31,332 bases of DNA from Candidatus Kerfeldbacteria bacterium (GTDB taxonomy: Bacteria > Patescibacteriota > Patescibacteriia > UBA9570). Shown here in pieces: positions 1 to 8,700 of this stretch; position 1 is the first letter of the stretch, and every line of letters starts with the position of its first letter. Position numbers and translations under genes: made by a program. The notes under the pieces were generated by a model. That model did no database searches, was not told where the DNA came from, and was given only the letters and a program-made list of their open reading frames with translations. The stretch lies in contig JACQPW010000002.1 in NCBI GenBank assembly GCA_016207285.1, positions 1 through 31,332 on the forward strand, in the 5' to 3' direction.

Positions 1-2
1 AT

Positions 3-785
3 TTTTGGACATATACGTGTATTAACTGTATCCGCACCTTTCCACATGTGCAAGGTTGGTACGAACAGTATAAAGATGAAGGCTTGGTAGTGATTGGGGT
101 ACATTCGCCTGAGTTTGAGTTTGAGAAAGATCCCGCCAATGTGCAACAAGCGATCACGCAATATGGGTTAACCTATCCGGTAGCGCAGGATAATGATTTT
201 GCTACCTGGCAAGCGTATAATAATCGCTATTGGCCAGCGGAATACTTGATTGATGCCAATGGTAACATTCGCTACACCCATTTTGGGGAAGGGGAGTACG
301 ATCAAACAGAAACGGCGATTCGCGAATTATTAGCAGAAGCCGGTGTACAGGTAACGGAAGACATGGCTACTCTGCCGGACGAAACTCCGCAGTCGGTCAC
401 TACTCCAGAAACCTATTTAGGTCTCGGTCGGATTGATCGGTTTGCTTCCAATGAAACATTACAGTATGGTATTCAGGACTATACTTTTCCAGATGTGTTA
501 CCTCTACATGGAGTGGCGTTTCAAGGTTCTTGGGATGTGGAATCCCAGTATGCTGAAGCCAATGTGGGTGCGCAGTTACGCCTCCATTTTAAAGCAGCCG
601 ATGTGTTTCTAGTGATCAAACCAGCCGGCAGTGGCGATACCATTACCGTGAATGATCAGATCATTACCTTAGATAGTGATCGCTTATATGAACTATACAG
701 CAATGAGACGGTAACGGAGGATACCCTCACCATTACCTTTAACGATCCCAACACCCAAGTGTTTGCCTTTACGTTTGGCTCGTAA
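3..785 (+). CDS. DipZ/TlpA-type thioredoxin domain protein, 5' truncated
   Basis: The reading frame is already open at the left edge (from base 3), so this is the C-terminal part of a longer gene. The GTG at 48 and the out-of-frame ATG at 46 are not the true start, because the upstream codons encode a redoxin motif of the form WTYTCINC, with the CxxC cysteines at codons 18-20 and 27-29. The following GVHSPEF motif is typical of the extracytoplasmic thioredoxin of DipZ proteins, where an N-terminal CcdA-like membrane domain passes electrons to a periplasmic or extracellular thioredoxin. The last ~130 residues (LGLGRIDRFAS, then a beta-rich segment) match the carbohydrate-binding-like module that ends DipZ. 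Known of the family: thiol-disulfide exchange on exported proteins. Whether a CcdA domain is present lies outside the window. It converges on typA with 11 bases between the stops. Confidence 0.85.
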   Translation, partial: FWTYTCINCIRTFPHVQGWYEQYKDEGLVVIGVHSPEFEFEKDPANVQQAITQYGLTYPVAQDNDFATWQAYNNRYWPAEYLIDANGNIRYTHFGEGEYDQTETAIRELLAEAGVQVTEDMATLPDETPQSVTTPETYLGLGRIDRFASNETLQYGIQDYTFPDVLPLHGVAFQGSWDVESQYAEANVGAQLRLHFKAADVFLVIKPAGSGDTITVNDQIITLDSDRLYELYSNETVTEDTLTITFNDPNTQVFAFTFGS

Positions 786-796
786 GTAATATTCAA

Positions 797-2602
797 CTAA
801 ATCCCCATGGCATCGCGCTTCTGTTGCGCTCTGTCGAGGGTTACTTTGCGGATCCGGACATTTTTTGGAGTCACTTCCACCAGTTCATCATCACCAATAT
901 ATTCAAGAGCGGCATCTAAATCCATCGTGCGGGGAGTTTTGAAATGGACATCAGAACCGTCACCCTTGGAACGCATGTTGGATAATTGTTTTTCTTTGCA
1001 GATATTAATCGCTAAATCACCTTGGCGTGTATTTTGCCCAACTACTTGGCCTTTATAGACATCAACACCCGGGCCAAAAAACAACACACCGCGATCCTGC
1101 ACGTTGCGTAAGCCATACATATTACTTTGGCCGGTTTCGTGCGCTACTAACGAACCTTGGTCACGTTCTTTCCAATCACCTGGGTCAGCCATATAGCTGT
1201 TGAACTGAGTGTTCACAATGCCTAAGCCGCGGGTATCCGTTAAAAACTCTGTCCGGTAACCAAATAGACCACGGGTGGGAATAATAAATTCCAGATACAC
1301 AATCCCATTATCCATCGTCATATTTTGCATTTCGCCATGCCGGCTCCCTAGTTTTTGGATGACTGCTCCGGAATAGGCTTCTGGCACTTCAATAAACACC
1401 TGATCATACGGCACCAACTTCTTGCCATCGATTTCTTTCACAATCACTTGTGGGCGCGATACTTGCAGTTCATAACCTTCACGACGCATGCGTTCAATCA
1501 AAATCGCCAAGTGCAATTCACCGCGACCGGACACAATCCAATCCGTGCCGCTATCTTCTACCCGCAACGCCATGTCGGTTTCTAGTTCCTTATATAAGCG
1601 TTCGCGAATTTGACGTGAGGTGGTAAATTGACCTTCCTTACCAGCAAACGGAGAATCATTGACGCTAAAGGTCATTTTCACAGTTGGTTCTTCGATGTTC
1701 AACACCGGCAGAGCAATCGGGTTGTTGATATCGGCAATGGTTTCACCAATGTTCACATCGCCAATTCCAGCAATAGCGACAATGTCACCAGCCGAAGCGG
1801 TTTCAATTTCAATGCGGTTTAAACCGGTAAAGGTCATCAGTGAAGTAATACGGTATTGTTTTTGGACGCCGGCACGATTAATGTGCATCACGTTCTGGCC
1901 GGCTTGCAGTGTGCCATTGGTAATGCGCCCGGTCGCAATTCTACCTTTGAAATTATCAGCCGTAATTGTAGTAATGAGTAACTGTAACGGTTTGGCTGGG
2001 TCGCAACTGGGTTCTTTGATATGCTTTAAAATCGCTTCAAACACCGGCGTGATATCAGTCATGGCAGCCAAATTGGGTTCTAAACCGGCTTTGCCCAGTT
2101 TGGCGGCGGCATAGATAATCGGGAAGTCGGCGGTTTCGTCATCAGCGCCCAGTTCAATAAACAGGTCAAAGGTACGGTTCAGCACTTCGTTCACACGGGC
2201 ATCGGGTTTGTCGATTTTATTCACCACCACGATGACTTTCAGTTTCATGGCTAGGGCTTTGCGCAACACAAAGCGGGTTTGCGGCATCGGGCCTTCTTTG
2301 GCATCAATCAGCAATAAACAGCCATCGGCCATTTTGAGTACCCGTTCTACTTCACCACCAAAATCGGCGTGGCCAGGGGTATCGATAATGTTGATTTTGG
2401 TATCATTCCAGATGACTGAGGCATTTTTCGAGAAAATGGTGATGCCACGTTCTTTTTCCAGGTCATTACTGTCCATAATCAGGTCGGTGCCGACTTGTTC
2501 TTTGCCAAGAGCGGTCTTGGTTTGGCGTAACAAAGAATCGACCAGAGTAGTTTTACCGTGGTCAACGTGGGCGATAATGGCGACATTACGAATTGCTGGC
2601 AT
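797..2602 (-). CDS. typA: Ribosome-associated GTPase TypA/BipA
   Basis: 601 residues, close to the usual ~605 of TypA/BipA, a translational GTPase related to EF-G that binds the 70S ribosome and aids 50S assembly and stress adaptation. The G domain opens the protein: AHVDHGKTT (P-loop), ERGITI (switch I), DTPGHADFGGEVER (G3) and NKIDKPDAR (G4). EF-G-like domains II, III and V and the BipA-specific C-terminal domain follow. The sequence looks intact. The start lies 8 bases downstream of a perfect TATAAT with a TTGACA 17 bases further up, so the mRNA is probably leaderless. It is transcribed divergently from the giant surface protein gene and converges on the DipZ-like gene. Confidence 0.97.
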   Translation of the reverse strand: MPAIRNVAIIAHVDHGKTTLVDSLLRQTKTALGKEQVGTDLIMDSNDLEKERGITIFSKNASVIWNDTKINIIDTPGHADFGGEVERVLKMADGCLLLIDAKEGPMPQTRFVLRKALAMKLKVIVVVNKIDKPDARVNEVLNRTFDLFIELGADDETADFPIIYAAAKLGKAGLEPNLAAMTDITPVFEAILKHIKEPSCDPAKPLQLLITTITADNFKGRIATGRITNGTLQAGQNVMHINRAGVQKQYRITSLMTFTGLNRIEIETASAGDIVAIAGIGDVNIGETIADINNPIALPVLNIEEPTVKMTFSVNDSPFAGKEGQFTTSRQIRERLYKELETDMALRVEDSGTDWIVSGRGELHLAILIERMRREGYELQVSRPQVIVKEIDGKKLVPYDQVFIEVPEAYSGAVIQKLGSRHGEMQNMTMDNGIVYLEFIIPTRGLFGYRTEFLTDTRGLGIVNTQFNSYMADPGDWKERDQGSLVAHETGQSNMYGLRNVQDRGVLFFGPGVDVYKGQVVGQNTRQGDLAINICKEKQLSNMRSKGDGSDVHFKTPRTMDLDAALEYIGDDELVEVTPKNVRIRKVTLDRAQQKRDAMGI

Positions 2603-2610
2603 AAGGCCAG

Positions 2611-2639
2611 ATTATAAATGGTGTTGTCAATGGTGTCAA
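2611..2639 (-). promoter_or_regulatory. typA promoter (leaderless type)
   Basis: Minus-strand -35 TTGACA (2634-2639), 17-base spacer and -10 TATAAT (2611-2616), both perfect consensus. Only 8 bases separate the -10 from the typA ATG, which places the expected transcription start at or beside the A of the start codon. The -35 abuts a plus-strand TTGACA at 2641-2646. Confidence 0.85.
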
Positions 2640-2640
2640 G

Positions 2641-2669
2641 TTGACAGGTTCTGCCAATCAGACTAGGCT
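2641..2669 (+). promoter_or_regulatory. Possible promoter of the giant surface protein gene
   Basis: TTGACA (2641-2646), 17 bases, then TAGGCT (2664-2669, a weak -10). This would give a leader of about 60 to 90 bases depending on the start codon. The leader contains a small hairpin (GTCTT/AAGAC around a 4-base loop at about 2713-2726). A weaker alternative is TTGCTA (2715-2720) with TATGCA (2738-2743), which would serve only the ATG at 2763. Confidence 0.45.
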
Positions 2670-2738
2670 TATCCTACGCAGCACAGTGTCGTGCCTGCAA
2701 CACAATGGAGTGTCTTGCTAAAGACTAACGCCATCCCT

Positions 2739-5700
2739 ATGCAGTTATTTACGCAGTCCCGTATGAGAAGACTGTTGTTTTTGTTTACAAGTAGTTTGGT
2801 GGTGTTTGCTGTTGGATGGTTTGGTTTGTCCGCCGTCAAGGCTACTAGCACGACTTCGGTACTGTGGTTTCCATTAGCTACCTACCAAACATCAAACAAT
2901 CCTTTCAATGACGTTGATGGTGATCAAATTAGAAATCACTCCGGTGAGGACTATGCCATCGCCGAAGGTACGGCCTTATACTCACCTATTTCTGGAACCG
3001 TTATTGCCTACGAGAATTCAATTGCCCAACAGTATTGTAGTACGTCAGACGGCGTGCGCATGAATGGTAATTACTTGAGAATTCGAGATGATAGTGGTGT
3101 ATACACAGTTTCAATGCTTCACATGCAAACCGGTTCTGTTCAGTTTATTACCGGAGACTATGTTAATGCCGGGGATTACGTTGGCAAAGTTAGCAATACT
3201 GGCTATACCTGGACTACAGAAGGCTCTACGGCCATCACCGGTCGTGGTGATTTGGATGGAGACGGTATCTTTGGGGAAACTGTCTGTGGGTATGGTTACG
3301 CATATCATCTGCACTTGCAATTGTACGAGAATAATGGAACCGGTGATGTGATTGTAGACCCGGCCGATTATTGGATTAGGGACGATAATGGCAACCCAGT
3401 AAAAGCTGAAACTGGTAGTACCAGCGCTACTCCAGGTACTGCAACGACTTGTGATGTGCCAGATTCCACTACATCATTCTTTGTCCAAGATACGTCCAAC
3501 ACTGCATATTCAACTGACCACACACCAGATACCTCCGCCACGTGGTCTGGCGTGTTAGCAGTAGCAGCGGAAGTAAGTGGTGGAGATGCCACCTTCACCG
3601 TTACCAAAGCAGATGGGACGGAATTTACATCCAGTGGCACCATGTATTTAAAGGTAGGGTCGTATGAGTCATCCGGCACGACTCACGGTGATCCAGTTAC
3701 CGTCACGACCGGTGATACCTCTGTTGTCTTTACCGATAGTTTGACTAGTTACGACTGGGATGAGACCACGAAGGTATTCTACGTGCGTTACGAGGCTGAT
3801 GACGGCGGATATACTGTGGCGGGTCCTGTGGTCGTCTACGAACATATCTATAACGGTGGCGACACAATATCATTTGCGCTTACGGATAGCGATGCCTCAA
3901 GCAGTGATACGCCGGATGATGATGCAACCTGGAGCGGCGTCCTAGAAATGGAAGCAGCAGTGGTTGATGGTGAGGCGACCTTTAGCGTCAGTAAGTATGA
4001 TGGCTCTACATTCACTTCGAATGGCACGATGTATTTAAAGGTTGGCAGTTATGATACCTATGGCACAACACGTGGTGAGCCGGTGGCGGTCGTGACCGGT
4101 GATTCAACCATCACCTTTGCGGCTGACGATTTAACCGCTTATCAATGGTGTTCAAACTCGAAAGAGTACTATGCCCGGTATGTAGCCGATGATGGTGGCT
4201 ACACGGTAGTTGGGCCAATCACTATCTATGAAGTCCCGGCTTTGGGTAGAGAAGAAAACGATGACACTGATTATGATGGTATCGGCGGATCAACCGAATC
4301 TACTATCGGAACAGATTCAGACGTTGCCGACACGGATGGAGATGGCCTAACTGATGGCTATGAAGTAGATGAAGGACTGGATCCTTTAGTTACCGACAGT
4401 GACGGTGACGGCACATATGATAGTGAGGAAATACCTGATGATTCTGAAGATAGCTCCAGCGGTGATGATGGTGGCAGTTCAACCTGCACCGATACCGATG
4501 ACGCGGATTGTGATGGTTTAAGCGATTCCACGGAAACGGCCATTGGGACGGACCCGAATGACGATGATACGGACGACGATGGTCTAACCGATGGTTGGGA
4601 AGTGAGCAATGGTGAAGATCCACATTCGGCCGATGGAGATGGTGATGGTTTGCTGGATGGCGAAGAGATCGAGTTGGGCACCATGACGGGTTACTACGAT
4701 TCCGATTACGATGGTTTATGGGACGGCGCAGAACTCGATGACTACAATACCGACCCACTGGATACGGATAGTGATGACGATACCTTGGAAGACGGCGACG
4801 AAGTAGATGCCGGTACTGACCCGGCTGATGCCGACAGCGATGACGACGGTATTAATGATGGCGACGATGCTTATCCCTTATTACCGGCTGGTGAAATTGA
4901 GGCTATTTTAGAAGCGACCGGCAGCGCCACCAGTTATGGAGCAGACATTGCCATTGATGGTGATGTCGTGGTGGTCAGTGCAATCCGGGATGATCCCACG
5001 GATACGTGGGGATCATTCCCAGATTTAGGCAGTGTGTTTGTCTATCGCTGGGACGGTAGCCAGTGGAATAATGAAGCGGAACTGACCGGTGATGACGCCT
5101 ATGATTTTGGTCATTCCGTAGCGCTGGCTGATGATGTGCTTGTGGTTGGTGCAGATTCGACTAGCGATTATCATTACGGCTCGGTCTATATCTACCGTTA
5201 TGATGGGACAACTTGGAATGAGGAAGCTACACTGACATCTAGCACTGCACAAAATGGTTTCGGCTACACAGTCGCAACGGATGGCACTGTAGTTGCAGTA
5301 GGTGCTAACGGTTATATCAGTGATTATTATTATACTAACCGTGGTTATATTACCGTCGGTGCGGTCTATACCTTCCGTTATGATGGCAGCTCCTGGAATC
5401 AAGAGGCAGAGATCATTGGTACCGATACCGACTACGACCAAACCCTAGAAACGGATTTAACCAATCCCGCAATTTCTGTGAGTGGTGATGTGCTGGTGAT
5501 TGGCGACCAGAATTATAATGATGATGGGGACGACGATGAAGAGGGTGGTGCCTATGTCTACCGTTATACTGATTCCAGCTGGGCACTCGATGCCACGTTG
5601 ACCGCTAGCGATGGTGGCCCGATGGATTCGTTTGGTGCTGCTGTCACAGTTGAGGATGATATCGCCGTGATTGGTGCGTCAGGCGATGGCTATGATACGG

Positions 5701-8700
5701 GTGTTTCATCAGGTTCGGCGTATGTCTACAATTGGGATGGTGCGACATGGAATGAGACAGAAAAACTCACTGCCAGCAGTGCGGCGGACTATGATTACTT
5801 TGGGTCAACACTGGATATCAGTGATGAGCTATTGGTAGTTGGCGCGCCATCAGAAGTATCTGGAGTGCTTGATACTGGAAAAGCGTTTACGTTCCGTTGG
5901 GATGGTGACTCGTGGGTTGAGGAAGAAGAGTTTACCGCCAGTGATTCCGGCGATGCCGATTACTACGGCACACCAGTGGCTGTCAGCGGTGAACTGGTAT
6001 TAGTCAGTACCGGTGGCGGCGGTGAAGCGGTGTACATTTATTCGCGCCCTGACCCGGATGATGATAATGATGGTTTAAGTGATGAGGATGAAGCCAGTTA
6101 CGGTTCCGACCCCCTGGATGCCGATTCCGACGATGATGGTTTAGAAGATGGTTGGGAAGTGGATAATGGTATTAGCCCAACTGATACCGACAGTGATGAC
6201 GATACGTTAACTGATTATGATGAAGTGCAGTATGGTACTAATCCAGCGTCCGCTGATGAAGATAGTGATGGTCTGACGGATCCAGAAGAATTAACCGCCG
6301 GCACGACATCGAACGATTCCGACACGGATGACGACGCGGTCAACGATGGCGATGAAGTGCACACCTATGGATCGAATCCATTGGATACGGATAGCGATGA
6401 TGATGGTCTGACCGATGGTGAAGAGGTGAATCCAGCTGAAGCCGGTACCCAATTTACCGGTGATGCCAGCAATGATCTGTTTGGTAGTGCTGTAGCCGTG
6501 ACGGATGATCTGGCGATTGTGGGTGCGTACCTAGATGGTTCCGCGGTGGTGTACCGTGATAGTGGATCAGGTTGGAGTCGTGAAGCTCGGTTAACGGCCA
6601 GCGATAGCGGCGGCGTAGATTATTTTGGCTTGGCTGTGGCGATTGAGGGTGACGTAGCGGTGGTGGGTGCCCAGGCTGCTGATGGGAACGTGGCGGATGC
6701 TGGCGCGGCGTATGTGTATCGCTATGATGGTTCCAATTGGAACCAAGAAGCGAAGTTAACGGCCAGTAATGGTGGCACATCTTACGATGCCTTTGGTGCA
6801 GCGGTGGCCATTAGTGGTAACACCATTGCGGTGGGTGGCCCTTATAATCGCGGTAGCGTGGCGCATGGTGGGGCAGTCTATATTTATGAATGGGATGGAT
6901 CCAGTTGGACTGAATCTCAAATTCTAATCAGGGAAGATAACAGTACTTACGCTTATTTTGGCGATGCCGTGGCGATGGATGGCAGTTACTTAGTAGTGGG
7001 AGCGATTGATGGTTATTGGAGTACTGGTGCTGCTTATGTCTACCGCTACAACGGAATTGAATGGGTAGAGCAAGCCACCTTAATCCCGAGTGACGGACGC
7101 GTGTCAGGTAACGATGTGGCGATCGACGGTAAAGTAGTGGTCGTCGGTGCAACGGTGTCTTCAGAATCTGAAGCTGGTTCAGCGATTGTGTATCGGCGCA
7201 GTGCGGCGACCTGGACAGAAGAGGCAATTCTGAGTGCCACTGCCACTAACCATCAGTTTGGTAGCGCGGTCGCTGTAGCCGGAAGTGCGGTGTTAGTTGG
7301 TTCGCCCTATAGTTCTAACGATGGTGAAACGGATAATGGCGATTCAGCCTATGTGTATCGGTATGCGGACAGCAGCTGGTCAGAAGAAGCCCAGCTGACC
7401 TCTGGTGATGATGGTGGAGCCGACAGTTTTGGTGCTGCCGTAGCGGCTGATGGTAACCAAGGGGTGGTTGGAGCACTAGTGGATGATGATGCCGGGGCTG
7501 AAGCTGGTTCGGTCTTCTGGTTTGATATCAGTGTGACTACCGATCCAACGAATCCGACTGATGCGACAGATGTTGAGCCAGTGGTTGTTAGTGATACCGA
7601 CAGTGATGGTGTATTCGATGACGAAGATCTCTGTGCCAGCACTACATTACCGCTGGACGCTGGTGATATGATCGATGTGTATGGTTGTACTGTTCCAGAA
7701 GTAGATACCGACAGTGATGGTGTCGGTGACTCTGAAGATGCCTGTGCGGATACTAGTCCGTTAGATAGCAATGATACTGTAGCTGATACGGGTTGTGCAC
7801 TATCTCAAACCGATACCGATGATGATAGCCTGACCGACTACGAAGAAACCGTTACCTATGGGTCAGATGTGAATGATGATGACAGTGATGATGACGGTTT
7901 AAACGACTATGATGAGGTGATGGAAATTGGAACTGACCCAATGAATGCTGATACTGACGGCGATGGTATTGAAGACAATGTAGAATTGGGCGGCGGCACG
8001 CGCAGTGAAGTGTTCGCCAGTGATGGTAACTCCGATGATTATTTTGGATCAGCTGTGGCGTTAAGCGGCGATGTGTTTGTTGCTGGTAGTCCATCGCATT
8101 CCGGTGGTGGTGCAGCCTATGTCTACCGATATGATGGCACAAACTGGAATCAGGAAGCTAAGTTGACTGGAAGTGACGTTACTTCGGGTGATTACTTTGG
8201 CTACACCGTGGCTGTCAGTGGGGACGTGATTGTGGTGGGCTCAATTTACCAGAATGTTTCTGGAGCGGCTTATGTCTATCGTTATAACGGCAGCAGCTGG
8301 AGCCAAGAAACTAAACTAACCGCCAGTGACCGCAGCGGGTGGAGTGACTATTATGGTATATCTGTAGGGGTCGATGAGGATACCATTGTGATTGGAGCTA
8401 ATCCAAGAAATAGTGATAATACCAGTACAGCCGGTGCAGCCTATGTATATAGTTATTCCGGATCGACCTGGAGTCAAAGCGCCATACTTGAATCTAGCGA
8501 CGGAGAAGTAGATGATTACTTTGGCTACGCCGTCGATGTGTACTCGGATACCATTGTCGTGGGAGCCCAAGGACGCAATGCGGCTTATGTTTACCGTTAC
8601 AGTGGTTCTAGTTGGAATGAGGAAGCAGAACTGACCGCCAGTGATGCTGGCTCTAATGATTACTTTGGAGCAGCTGTGTCCGTATCTGACGATGTGGCGT

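Noticed and set aside
2208..2666. Plus-strand frames inside typA (for example 1659-2114 and 2208-2666)
   Set aside because: They are antisense shadows of a clearly conserved GTPase gene and show no recognisable protein features.
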